A stretch of DNA of 64,000 nucleotides from Thinopyrum elongatum. Taxonomy: Eukaryota; Streptophyta; Magnoliopsida; Poales; Poaceae. Both the position numbers and the translations under genes were made by a program. The stretch covers positions 74,280,488 to 74,344,487 of the forward strand of contig CM022297.1 in assembly GCA_011799875.1 (NCBI GenBank), written 5' to 3'. This document shows positions 11,185 to 21,985 of this stretch, piece by piece. The notes under the pieces were generated by a model. That model was not told the DNA's origin, did no database searches, and saw nothing but the letters and a program-made list of their open reading frames with translations. How positions within the stretch are numbered: position 1 is the stretch's first letter; every line of letters starts with the position of its first letter.

Positions 11185-11562
11185 TTGATCATCAACATTG
11201 ATATCTTTATCAATTGTGCTAAACAGGCTGTGAGAAGGAAACCACGCAGAGGAGAGGACCTCTGGTACGCAAGGGACCAGTTCATACCGATATGGAGGTC
11301 GGTGCTGAGCGCGCGGTATATCACGAGGTACATTCCATCCTATGTGCCGAAGAAAGAGTTTGCAGATCTTCAGCCTCAAACTCAAATCCAGCTTGGCTTT
11401 GTTGGAGAGAAGGTATATTTTCTACAATCCGTTCTCTGCAAGCAACTGCCGATCAATCAGAAGGCGATTTGGGACCGCCGCGTCAACTCTCCTGAAGACG
11501 CTGAAGCGCGTGTGATGATCGAGCACTGGCGAGAAGGTGTAATAGTTTTACTTGTTAGTTGA
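11185..11562 (+). CDS. Unidentified open frame, doubtful gene
   Basis: A 125-codon frame lies in otherwise noncoding DNA. It has mixed composition, with patches such as LWYARDQFIPIWRS and IWDRRVNSPEDAEARV. No motif, signal peptide or family was recognised. No splice partners are evident, and the opposite strand is also open over part of the region. It may be a gene fragment or chance; no function is proposed. Confidence 0.2.
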   Translation: MIINIDIFINCAKQAVRRKPRRGEDLWYARDQFIPIWRSVLSARYITRYIPSYVPKKEFADLQPQTQIQLGFVGEKVYFLQSVLCKQLPINQKAIWDRRVNSPEDAEARVMIEHWREGVIVLLVS

Positions 11563-11937
11563 AGCTTCTGAACATAGACGGGAATGGAGGGAGTTAAGAC
11601 ACCCGATCATATCCCCTGGAAGATTTCAGTTATCTACTTCGATGTTGGGGGTCGTTAGCATGAACTAAACTAATGCTTAATAGATTGTGCTTCAGCTTGA
11701 TCAATTGCCATGATCAGTGATGGTAGTGTGCTTGGATGTCTTGGCTGTTACTGTCTATCTAAAACTGGTAGTATTGTCGTTCTGCCACCAGTTTTGGGTA
11801 TTTGCAGAGAACAAAATTAAGGCAAAAAGAGTTCTTTCTGGACAACTTTTCATTTTACTTTTGTGCAGGTCCAATGAATTTTTTTTAAAGAAAGTTTGCA
11901 CAATTACAGTGTATCTCCACATAGATAAGGGAGAATA

Positions 11938-12041
11938 TCATATTATTTTAAAAGTGCATTTAGAAGTGTCGAAAACATTTTCCCTTAGAAAGGTAAGGGA
12001 GAAGGTCTTCGACACTTCCAAATACACTTTTGAATAATATA
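11938..12041. repeat. Long imperfect hairpin next to a Stowaway MITE
   Basis: Arms 11950-11986 and 11995-12031 pair over 37 bases with five mismatches and an 8-base loop. Pairing extends outward through AT-rich flanks to about 45 bp. The stem contains GAAGTGTCGAA. Such compact stems can be precursors of small RNAs or tiny MITEs. It abuts the TA of the Stowaway element at 12042. Confidence 0.65.
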
Positions 12042-12154
12042 CTCCCTCCGTTCCGAAATACTTGTAGGAGAAATGAATGTATCTAGACGTATTCTAATTC
12101 TAAATACATCCATTTTTATCCATTTCTGCAATAAGTAATTCCGGACTGAGGGAG
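12042..12154. mobile_element. Complete Stowaway MITE
   Basis: The ends are CTCCCTCCGTTCCGAAAT and the inverse of TCCGGACTGAGGGAG, flanked on both sides by TA, the Stowaway target. The interior contains TGTATCTAGACGTATT, as in common Triticeae Tc1/Mariner MITEs. Length is 113 bp with no ORF. Confidence 0.9.
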
Positions 12155-12699
12155 TATGAGATAAAAGTTTTCAACTGGATGCTGGGCCTGGATGCTGGGC
12201 AATTGACGTAATAAGAAAGGCAACATGATTAGAGGTAGCTACCATGGCCGACACCAACCATGGTGAGAGCATGGCCACCACCAACCATTGTTTTTTTTTG
12301 TACATGCGTAACCCAGTGAACAAAACCACTAATTTGATATGCTTTTGTGTACACATTAAAGATAGGATACTTATTGGGGCAGAGTGCTACGACATCAACA
12401 AATTCATTGGGAATTTGGGACCATCAGAAGGCATGGAAGAAATATATTGCTCGCATAAATAGAAGACCTGTGTACATACAAACAACAAACCCCATATGGT
12501 TTTACACAAGCAACAAATGAAATGGACCGACAGACGACACCGAGAGCCTTCCCCTAATGAAGCCGACAATGTAGTCACAATGATTGGATGAAAACAAAAT
12601 GCAACAATTCGAAGAACTTTAACCTTTTTCCATGGGTGAAATATGTATATCTGCATAATCCATAGTCCCGTCTCCACTTGTATGAGTTACTTGTTTGTT

Positions 12700-15600
12700 T
12701 CAACCGCTGATCGCCAGGGCCTCTGGCTGCGGCGTCTCAGCGATGTCCTTCACCATGCTCTCCACCTTTGGAGGGCCAGAATGCCGCCTCATTGGCGAGG
12801 GGGGCACCCCTCCAGCTGGGAAGGAAAGCCTCTTCTTGGCTGACCCAACACTAACAGAGCCTCCTTTCTCTGGTGTCGTTTCTGCACTATCGACCAGTGG
12901 CGACCCCTGGAGGCGAGACTTGGCCCTGGCGGATTTTGTGGCGGCCATGTAGCTTGGGACTGATGGAGAGCTTGTGAGGCTCTCATCATCCCGCACCGTC
13001 GAGGTGGCTATGCTGTGCCGCCTTGGTCGCTCGGACTGCACACTGAGCACACTCCTTGCATCGTCATCCACCTGTGAAAGCCCGTCCTTCGGTGTAGCAG
13101 GTTTCTTCTTCACAACTAGAGGTGTCACTTTGGCAGTGGGTGTTGACGGGGATAGCCGGGAGGCTGGGCGGGTCAGCTTTGGAGTCGTCGGTGACGACTT
13201 GTCTGGCTTGGAGCCCCTACGGTTGAAGGCTTTTGTGATCTCGCCCTCTCCAAGGTTCAAACTCATGCTCTTCACTGATCCCTGGTCAATGTTGCTTTCC
13301 TTGCCGGTTCCAGTGCGGCCAGCCTCAGAAGGCTTTGCTGCCATCCAGCGCTCCAACCAGCTCCAGCCCCAGTGTGGGTTGTTTGGGTCTACAAACATTG
13401 GGTTGGAGGACCTTGAACTGCTCTTCCACTGCATAGTGCAAATTTTGAAGCATTTTAAGAATGACATGGTCGAATGAGATGAAACGAAGATTGGAATCTG
13501 TTTTTAAGAATTGGGAAGGCCTACCTGATGGGAAAACGCGTATGCAAGCGCTCTCTCTCTTCTTATCGCAGCTTCCTGCCTGCTTATTAGACTTGCTTCG
13601 ATCTTCTCCTTGGACTGAGTGGTGTCATCCCAGTGTTCCCCCATCTGGCATAATTCAAAAAATTGAGCATGCTTAATGCTCTCACTTAAAAGATGTACTT
13701 AACTGTGACTGCGAGATTTGGAGCAAACGAGAAAGTGATACTTCTGGAAATTAGAGTTCTCATCAAGCAAAACTCTTTCGTGCAATAACTAAAACCAGTA
13801 GATGCCTAGCAAGTTGAGAGGACAACAGTAGCACACGTAGTATTTTTTACTGAAGGCTTTGAGATGGTTTGCCTACCCTCAAACTGTCCAATTCTTGTTT
13901 CAGCAGGAGCTGGCGTTGGAGAGCTTGGTTCTCCTCAGACATCTTCAGCCTTCTTGAACGTATCTGTGACTGCACCCGTGCGAGAGTCTGCATACATCTC
14001 AGAGTGCTTGCAGCTTGACGCTTAACCGAATTACCCTCGACCAATGACTTCAATCTAACAAGGCCCCTCAAGGCTCGTAATGCCCTCCTTGCCTGCATTA
14101 TTACAATGACTCTCAGAATATGTATAGCAATCCTAGTTTGGAGAAAAGGAATATAGTGGAAGAAAAACAAAATCTTATTCAGTAAATATTTTTTTTACAG
14201 AATATGGTGTTGTGTTTTTGGAATGGAACTACAAAGTCAAGTTCATGCTACCTTTGTATCAAAGCTATACCACAAAGCAAGACATGCAATGCCATCAACA
14301 TCAAAAAATGATTAAAAAAATCAAATGAATAATGAAAGGTGGCTGCCACCAACTGCCAGATGTGCATGGATTATTCTGTGATATTTGGCAAGATTTTTTT
14401 GTAGGCCTCTGAACAACATATACAGAGTAAATGAACATTAGTGAGTAAAATAAATCAAAAGGGGCGATGGGTGCTTTCATAAAGATTAAGAGAGGATTGG
14501 TTTGTCAAAAATAGAACAGAGGATTATGGTAGGCAAGAATACTGGCTTGTTGAACCATAAAAGTTGATTTAGCACGCAAAATTGTGTGAACAGAACAGAG
14601 GAACTGTAAGTAGCCAGGATATTTCACCAAGAGGCCTCAATTCAAATTAAAAGCAACTGGCCAGAAGAGGATAAGAGAAAGTTTCGAGGATGGCCACCGC
14701 AGGCATTTGCTTGCATGTTCAGGCATGTTCGTAAAGAGACATAATCATAAACAATACAAGAGTTTTTCTTCCAAAGTTTTAAAAAATGCAAAGAACGGAT
14801 CAACGGCCATCAGAAAATAAACACTGCATGCAACCATGTTTAATCTTTAATCTTTAGAAATTTCATGACGTAGTTAGAATAAAACCAGCCATTTAAGTAT
14901 TCCAACTGTCACAGTAAGCTATCTAAACATTCCAAATGGCACGAAATTGCTAATTCAAGAGGTGATGTCAAATTACCAGGTATCCCCTGAAGGCGGTCTG
15001 GATCTTGATTGCAGCGAGCTCTTCCCTCGATACACCAGGTGGCAATGCCGACGATGTCTGCGCAGGAGCCTCAGGGGCTGCCTCCACGGTCACATGCTTG
15101 CTCTGCTCCTGCTCCAGCTCCAGCTCAACATCACGGACCTGAACCTCCTCAGTTTGGGGCGGAGTTGGAACAGCCGGAGGCGGCGGCGGCATCGAAACAT
15201 TGACTTCCAAGGAAGTAGAAGGTGTTAGATCTGGAAGACTGGGGTCTCTTGCAGCCAATTTCTTCCTCAGTTTCTGTGCATTTGAAAGGCAAAGTTTGGG
15301 TTGTCATCACAATTCAGTTCAAATTATAGCACTATGATAATACAATTGCAAGCGCAAAGACAGTGAATTTTATCACAGATATGTGAAATTAATTACTGGG
15401 CAATCCAATTGTAGGTGGAAAGATGGTATCCCTATTTATTACAGTTATTACTGAATGGCAAGTAAAATGAAAAGATGTTCTCCAAACATGACAGCCCAAC
15501 CGAAACCATCACCATGAATGGACTTAGGCAGGTTTAAGCTGGGCCCACCCTGAAAATCAGGGGGATGTGATTACATGAGGTAGCGAGGAGAAGAAAAGGA

Positions 15601-16084
15601 AAGGGAGTTAATAGTGCGCATCTAGCGACAAAAGCGGCCAGCTGGCTGAGACTAAACGACTCGCGCGTGGGGATCGCTCGCTCCAACGAGCGAACGCGAA
15701 GGAGTAAATCCGTGAATGGACAGGCTATCAAAACTAGTACTAGTACTAGTAAGAAATCTCTGCAATAAATTGCTGGCGTGAACAAAACAATATGGCAATT
15801 TCAAGATTTTGTTGCCCAAAAAAATCTCAGTGACCAAATAAACTGAACCATTTGCAATTATTTCATGGAGGAAACAGCCAAATCCTGATCAGACCCACAG
15901 CAAGCTCACAACAGCTAGTAGTAAAATCTGAGGAAATCCAGCACAAGAACTTCCATAAATAAGTAAGAGAGGAGAATCCCAGCAAGAGGCGCCACAAATT
16001 AATTATTACCTCCTCCTTCTTCTCCTTGGACTCAGGGCTGAACACCTTCTTGACGGCGCCGAGCCACTTGCCCTTCTTCCCCAT
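12700..16084 (-). CDS. IQ67-domain (IQD) calmodulin-binding protein, five exons, intact
   Basis: Exons in order of translation are 16084-16010, 15273-14977, 14092-13877, 13644-13525 and 13428-12700. All four introns have GT...AG ends and phase 0, giving 478 codons plus stop. The N-terminus MGKKGKWLGAVKKVFSPES is the basic start typical of IQDs. The IQ67 domain spans exons 2-3: the first IQ motif (IKIQTAFRGYLARRALRAL) is split by the intron after residue 124, the hallmark junction of the family, and further IQ-like repeats follow (RQAASTLRCMQTLARVQ). Exon 4 ends RRERALAYAFSHQ, exon 5 has WGWSWLERWMA, and YMAATKSARAKSR at about 396-408 matches the C-terminal DUF4005 block. Family members bind calmodulin and act as scaffolds at microtubules, membrane or nucleus in growth control. 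Frame, splice sites and length are all normal. The exact orthologue is not assigned. Confidence 0.95.
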
Positions 16085-16356
16085 GGCCCCAACAAATTCT
16101 TGGCCAACAAACACTCACCGACGGGAAGGAGAATAACACCGGCCGGTCAGATCTGCGCCCCCCAGATCTATCACTGCCTATCCACGGGACGGGGCGGGAC
16201 GGATGCAGCGGCGACAAGGCAAGCGCACGCACAAAAGGGCGCGACTTTACCACTGCAGGCAGTCTGCAGGGGAACCACCGCCAGTCCAACCAAATGGATC
16301 TTTCTGCGGAAGCAAGGTGAAGAGGGCGGGCCGGGCGAGCAAATGCCGTTCCTCTT

Positions 16357-16402
16357 GCGGTGCGGTGCGGTGCGGTGGGGTGGGGTGCGGTGCGGTGCGG
16401 TG
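16357..16402. repeat. TGCGG short tandem repeat upstream of the IQD gene
   Basis: About nine units of TGCGG or TGGGG lie roughly 270-320 bp upstream of the IQD start codon, probably in its leader or promoter. Confidence 0.8.
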
Positions 16403-16627
16403 GCGAGCGGCAACTAACTAACGGGAAGGAAGGGAAGGGATGGGGAGGTGTGTCAGGTTGGCGTGAGAAGACAGCTGAATTGCTGCGCGTATATCTGCGG
16501 GGATGGCATCATGTGGGAGGTGGTGGAGCGGGGTTGGAGGGGAGGAGGAGCTGGGAATTGTACTAGCTGGCTGGAGGTGGCGGTAGGACTGACAGGAGGG
16601 CACAGCACAGCGCGGCGCTGAGAGGTA

Positions 16628-17037
16628 TTGGCTGTGTTTGTTTTGAGCTTCAGTTTCAACAGATTCAGCTGTGAATTTGTTGTGCTGGTAAAACTGCTGT
16701 GCTGAGAAAACAACTGTAGTGAAGGTTAGCTGTTTGGCAACGTAGCTGTGGAAACGACTGTGGGCTGATGAAAACTCTATGTTTCAGGAGTAGGGAGAGA
16801 TAGGCCGTGCCTGCGGCGACATTTATGACATAATTACGACCAAACGCCAAAAGTACAGGGGCTAGGGAAACAGCTTTGGCTGTGAAGTACCCCGAAACGT
16901 GCTTTGGGCTGTTACACTGAAAATAGCCCGAAACAGTTTTGGGTTGTGGTTCCACAACTGTTCTAAAATAGCTGTTTGTTTCAATTTCAGTTTTTTTCAG
17001 TCCAAAAACTGCTCTCAAAGCTGAAACAAACAGGGCC
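16628..17037. mobile_element. MITE-like element with GTTTGTTT terminal inverted repeats
   Basis: The left end GGCTGTGTTTGTTTTGAGC and the inverse of the right end (GGCCCTGTTTGTTTCAGC) are related. The interior repeats words such as CAGCTGTG, AACAGCT and GAAACAG. The element has no ORF and sits in the IQD upstream region. No clean target duplication was found, so hAT or Harbinger affinity is open. Confidence 0.5.
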
Positions 17038-17106
17038 ATTAGCTGCTGGAGTGGTGAGGGAGAGTGAGGGATGGTCCGTGTGCACTTGCTTGGTGACTGT
17101 TGGGAT

Positions 17107-17107
<1 letters not shown>

Positions 17108-17145
<38 letters not shown>
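17108..17145. repeat. (CT)n microsatellite
   Basis: Nineteen CT dinucleotides lie about 1.0 kb upstream of the IQD start. On the gene's strand they read as GA repeats. They may lie in the promoter, but position alone does not show a role. Confidence 0.95.
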
Positions 17146-17148
<3 letters not shown>

Positions 17149-17326
17149 GGGTTGGACAGCTTGGATACAGAAGAGGAAACGGATTGAAGGGGGAGTGGAA
17201 TCTCCACTTGGTGTTCTTTATGTTTTGGGATTGGGACATTGGGTGCTTGGGTGTTTTTGGGTATTCTTGGGTGCACTTTAATGTTGATAGGATCGGCTGT
17301 TCAGCTGGATGGGGATAAACTAGCCG

Positions 17327-17605
17327 CAAGAGACTCGAAAACACCGCTGCAAATACTTCCACGGAATTGCTATTTTTTCGGTCGAATGGTTTTATTTTCA
17401 GGTTCAATAATAAATCCCCAAGAGACTCGAAAACACCGCTGCAAATACTTCCACGGAATTGCTATTTTTTCGGTCGAATGGTTTTATTTTCAGGTTCAAT
17501 AAATTTTTTCCATAACTAGCGGCAAAGTGATCTGAAATGTTGGTGCAAATGCTTCTACGGAATTGATATTTTTCAGTCAAATGGTTTTATTTTCAGCTTC
17601 AGTTA
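17327..17605. repeat. Tandem repeat, about 92-bp unit, three copies
   Basis: 17327-17410 and 17419-17502 are identical over 84 bp (core AAACACCGCTGCAAATACTT). A third, diverged copy at about 17522-17605 keeps GCAAATGCTTCTACGGAATTG. The identity of the first two suggests a recent duplication. Confidence 0.9.
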
Positions 17606-18243
17606 AAAAAATGACTTCCAATTCCTCTCTTTATGTGCCTGTTAAATTTTCATTTTTATGTATTTCCTTATTTTGCCTAATGGACTTTCTAGGGGGCAGT
17701 TTTGGTATCTAGTTATTTATTTATATTTACTCTGTCGTGCATAATCAACACATGTAGGGTCTCCTTTTTTTTTTGCGAAGACACATGCAGGGTCTCTTTA
17801 GTACAAAGAAAACACAGAGTACTTACTCTGGGTAATAGACTTTGTCGTGGATGGTGTTTTTTGCTTGTAGTAGAATTATGATTTTATTTTACTTCTCTTC
17901 TTTTTTTCCTTTCTTTTTATCTTTATGGTGCTTGTTAGTTTCGGCAAGAGTTCGAGTTGGCTAATAATATGACGAATGTAAACTCACTTGTTATCTGAAT
18001 AGTTTGCGGTGACATGTGATAATCAGGTAGACCGAATTTTCATTGTGTTTTCGGTGTGAAATCTTTATCTAGAGCAAATAACGGTCCATTACACTTGTTT
18101 TACAAGCTTTGAAACATGTAAAACATAACAAGGCAGGTTGTAATTGAGGTTTTGTAATCATGTCAAATTGTTTTTTATTTGATAGTGACATGTGTCGATG
18201 CTTGTACGGTACAAAATTTTGATGATACAAAATTAAAAATCAG
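17606..18243. other. AT-rich noncoding stretch
   Basis: No ORF, repeat or RNA gene was recognised between the tandem repeat and the SINE. Confidence 0.5.
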
Positions 18244-18258
18244 TCAACTTGATAGTGT

Positions 18259-18574
18259 GTCTTTTTTTTTTAAGACAGTACAGACGCAGAAGCTCATACA
18301 TGTCCACACACGCTCACCCCTATGAACGCACCCACGCACACCCTACCCCTATGAGCATCTCTAAGAGATTGAGCCAGTACATCATCTTGAAATTGACGAA
18401 GTCGCCAGACACCTTCGTAGTCGACGGGAACGTGTCCTCCCACTGAATGCACATCGTCGGAAGCCGTGGAATAAACCAAGGAATATGCGAGCACTAGTGT
18501 CAATTTTAGGACTCATACCCTGTGGACTGGGATACCATTGTCAATCTAACCATCCAACCACATGTTGGTTCGCA
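18259..18574 (-). mobile_element. tRNA-derived SINE with 15-bp target duplication
   Basis: Flanks TCAACTTGATAGTGT (18244-18258) and TCAATTTGATAGTGT (18575-18589) are a target duplication with one change. On the minus strand the element starts with GGTTGGATGGTTAGA (box A region), has a decayed box B (GGGTATGAGTCC), and ends in a long A run seen on the plus strand as T(10). It is the same family as 42600-42904. SINEs are mobilised by LINE enzymes and transcribed by RNA polymerase III. Confidence 0.88.
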
Positions 18575-18589
18575 TCAATTTGATAGTGT

Positions 18590-20631
18590 CATGTGTCGTT
18601 GTTTGTATGGTGCAAAAGTTTGATGGTAATGAACGGGAAATCAATCAATTTTCAAATATGTAGTTCCTAAGTTAAAGGCCTTTCCTATTTTTTAATAGAT
18701 AAATTTGAAGAAAAATAATGCATGCTTCTTCAATTTTAAAAATGTAGGAATAGGAAAAAAATTGAACTTGAATGCCATTGTTGGCATGATGAGCTCTACA
18801 TGATGAAAAAGCATACTATGTGTAATATATAAAGTTTGGTTGCACCAAAGAAAATACCCATGATTTGTTTCTAAAATGATCATGTGCGTTATAGTTGTCA
18901 CAGAAACCAAATCATGATGTTGTATTCAATGGAAAATTTTCTTCGAAATTTCACGTAAAATAGATCATAGGAAAATTCTCTATGTTTTCCGGTCATACAA
19001 ATCGAATAAGCTGCAAAGAAAAAAAAGTAAGAAATATAACACTCTAAAATTTCTTTCTACTAAAGAGGCCCCGCATGTTTTCCAATAAATAAATAAATAA
19101 TAGGCTCTCATTTTTAACTTGAAGGGATTAACCCAATTGAAGTAGTACTGTACATCCAATCCACAACCCAACAGAATCATGGCTCAATTCCTTGAGCACC
19201 TCCCAATCCATTTGAGTGTTTATCTTTTCCGAACTACCAGAAATATGCACAACCTGGCATTTGGTGCCTGCACCAACTAACAAAATAGTGCCGACAGTAG
19301 TTTCAAAGTTAAATTCTGCATCACACAGACAGTGCAATATAATTATATAAACATCCTAACTTTAAATTATGTGATGTACTACGTACCCATATGACTAGTA
19401 GATTATAGTAAAATTGGTGGTTAGCTGATAATTGTGTGCAAGGACACTGTAACCACCACGATACTGTGCATCCAGCCCCCTATAAAGAGAAAAGAAAACC
19501 CTAAAATATGGGCAACGCTAAACTGCTAGCGCACAAAACAAAAACCTACTATCATAATATGCCTAGGTGGCAGGGAATTATTTGGCGGATGATATTTCGA
19601 CGTTACGCCAACTCATCGCCAGTTTGCCACTGTGTATATCTCTCTTTCTTGTTCATACTTTGGCTCCCACATGCTTGTTGCGTGTTGTGCTGGCTGAAAC
19701 TTTGCTGATTAAGTCTAATTCTTATATCATAAATTCTTCTCTCTAGCTGTTCACTAGTAGGTACTACTAAATTGTATTGCAAATAAATCCAAATAACAGC
19801 CTGTTGAATTCAGTTACATCTAGGGCAAGACATATCTATAGATAGCCATGGAAGATGGGCAGAAGATCAAGTACAAATATGCATGTGGAGTGATATCAAC
19901 CTGAGGTTTGTCTCTTTGTTATCTTAGCCATGTGAATGCTTAATTATAACAGGCTGCGCCCCAGAAATTGATAGTTAATTTTTCAATGACCTGACACATT
20001 AATCATGGTCAAGCACTGTAATCATGGTCAAAGAGACACTACACGTACTACTGATTATATAACTGATTGCCTTTCGTTGTGTTCCCCATCAGAGATTAGA
20101 AAATGTCACGAGTTGCAAAGCGACAGCCTAACGCGCCCTTATACACCGGAATCATACAATGCACGCATTACTTTTAGTTAATCTTCTTAAGAAAACAATT
20201 GAGATTGTTTGAATTTCTGCAACAACTGCCATCGGGGCTCTGGTGTGAAAACAAACCAGGCCGCTCGGCTCATCTCTACCCAATCCTGGCGGCAAGTTGA
20301 TGAAGAATCCAATGAACTTGAACCGTTGCCAAAACTTGAACAACGTCAAGTTCTCGAAAAAAAAAAAACTTGAACCACATGCTAACCTTTGGGGTTGGAG
20401 CCATATTCAATGGCGCCGAGCTCACAATGTCGGTGTCATTGCGCTAACATCCAGGTGTATGTGGTCGACTCGCTGACCTCTTGCCACCTCGTAGGCACGA
20501 CAAGTGTGGTTCTGCAAGAGTGTCATTATGTGGTAGTGTGATGCCGACCTAAGGTGTCAGATGTCGCTCAAATTTCGAATGCGGCTAGTGTTCAAAAACA
20601 ATTCCAAATGGGGTCAAGGTCAGCGAAATTC
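18590..20631. other. AT-rich intergenic sequence
   Basis: Short chance frames only; no coding, RNA or transposon signal was recognised up to the CACTA boundary at 20632. Confidence 0.5.
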
Positions 20632-20905
20632 CACTAGTACAAAACAGGGTTTTGATCCAGGCAAGATAAGAGCATTAATCCCGTTTCTCTTACGAACCGG
20701 AATCAATGGGTGCATCAGTCCCGGTTCGTGAGGCCAGGGCGCCGACCGGGCCTCGGGGGCCATAGTTCTCGGTTCGTCTGACCCCTTTGGTCCTGGTTCC
20801 AGACACGAACCGGGACAAAAGCGTGGCCCGGTTCGTGTCCGGGACAAAAGCGTGGCCCGGTTCGTGTCTGGAACCGGGACCAAAGAGTGGGCTACTGTCC
20901 CGGTT
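20632..20905. repeat. Left subterminal repeat region of CACTA 1
   Basis: Repeated CGGTTCGTG and CCGGGAC words in both orientations include a tandem GACAAAAGCGTGGCCCGG at about 20815-20855. In the En/Spm family such repeats bind the element's own protein. That role here is inferred from the family. Confidence 0.75.
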
Positions 20906-21452
20906 CTAGCCACCAATCGGGACTAAAGATATGCATATATATATACCCTCGCCCCTGCCCACCCTCTCCTCTGTTTTTTGGCCGTGTGGGAGGTGTGTGC
21001 ATGCGCTGCTCTGTTCTCCCTTCTATGCATGCACATGAGGTGTTCGATGAAATGCCGAGCCACACTTAAGCTTTCTACTCTCCAAGCTCGACCTCCAAGC
21101 TTCATTTTCCCCAAGATTTGTCTAGATTTGGCGGTCCATCCCGTCCCCGTCCTCACCGCCGTCGATCGCCCGCGCCGATCTCGTCGCCGGCACCACCGTG
21201 GTGAGCCTCTTATTCTTATCTTCTTTTTAAAAGAAAAAATTCTTACTTGTATGATTTAGATAGATACTTGTATAATTTTCTTACTTTTATTATTGTTTGT
21301 TATTATATAATGCCATGGTTTTGGTATCCGCCCCCGTCGGCCCTCGTCCTGTCTATGATTCGGATGTGGTATATTAGCTTTTATTATTATTTGTTTTATT
21401 TAGTGTTTATGACAATTATGCCGACCAACGTGACATAGATGTTTTTATCTAA

Positions 21453-21758
21453 GAGGTATGTGAACCGAAAATTCCAACCGACCCTCTTGTCGAGAGGTTA
21501 AATTTAGTTAAAAAAGAAAACAATTACTTGAAGAAAAAATTGAAAAGAATTGAGGAGGAGAAGATGGAATTGGAGTTGCATGTTGCGGATGTCATCGATG
21601 ATCACAAGATCAAGATGGATGCAATGCGCTTGAAGATTAGAAAGATTAGAAAATATGTCATTTATAATGAGGCTTGGTATCATTATGCCGTTGGATCAAT
21701 TGTTACCTTAGTTGCGATTATGATCGCATTTTTCGTTGCATTTAAATGTTTTACATAG
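21453..21758 (+). CDS. Small coiled-coil and single-membrane-span ORF of CACTA 1
   Basis: The frame is open from 21453; the first ATG is at 21528, giving 76 residues to TAG at 21756-21758. Residues 1-50 are a charged heptad-like helix (KKKLKRIEEEKMELELH). The C-terminal part has one hydrophobic span (AVGSIVTLVAIMIAFFVAF) and a short KCFT tail, so it resembles a tail-anchored protein. Open frame upstream of the ATG (PTDPLVERLNLVKKEN) continues the helix, so the true product may be longer, joined to upstream exons that I could not fix. It precedes the transposase on the same strand. No function is known to me. The coding look amid broken neighbours makes it notable. Confidence 0.5.
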   Translation, partial: EVCEPKIPTDPLVERLNLVKKENNYLKKKLKRIEEEKMELELHVADVIDDHKIKMDAMRLKIRKIRKYVIYNEAWYHYAVGSIVTLVAIMIAFFVAFKCFT

Positions 21759-21985
21759 TTGTATATTAGTTTCAGTGTGTGTTTTAATTAGATGCTCTAG
21801 AGAGCTATATGTTGTTCAATGAGAACTATGTATGAACTTTATGTATTTATTTTTTCAGTAATAACATTTGATCACTATTATACTTTGGTTTTAATGTGAT
21901 GATGAACTTGTATTAATTTGGTCACTTATCTATTCATGATGTTTTGTAATGGTTTTTGATACACTTAATTATATAATGCACGCAG

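Noticed and set aside
12974..13477. 167-codon plus-strand frame
   Set aside because: Antisense to the last IQD exon, whose splice sites and motifs are certain.
16665..17407. Frames with Arg-Glu or Ser-Leu runs near 17.1 kb
   Set aside because: Created by the (CT)n microsatellite and a MITE-like element.
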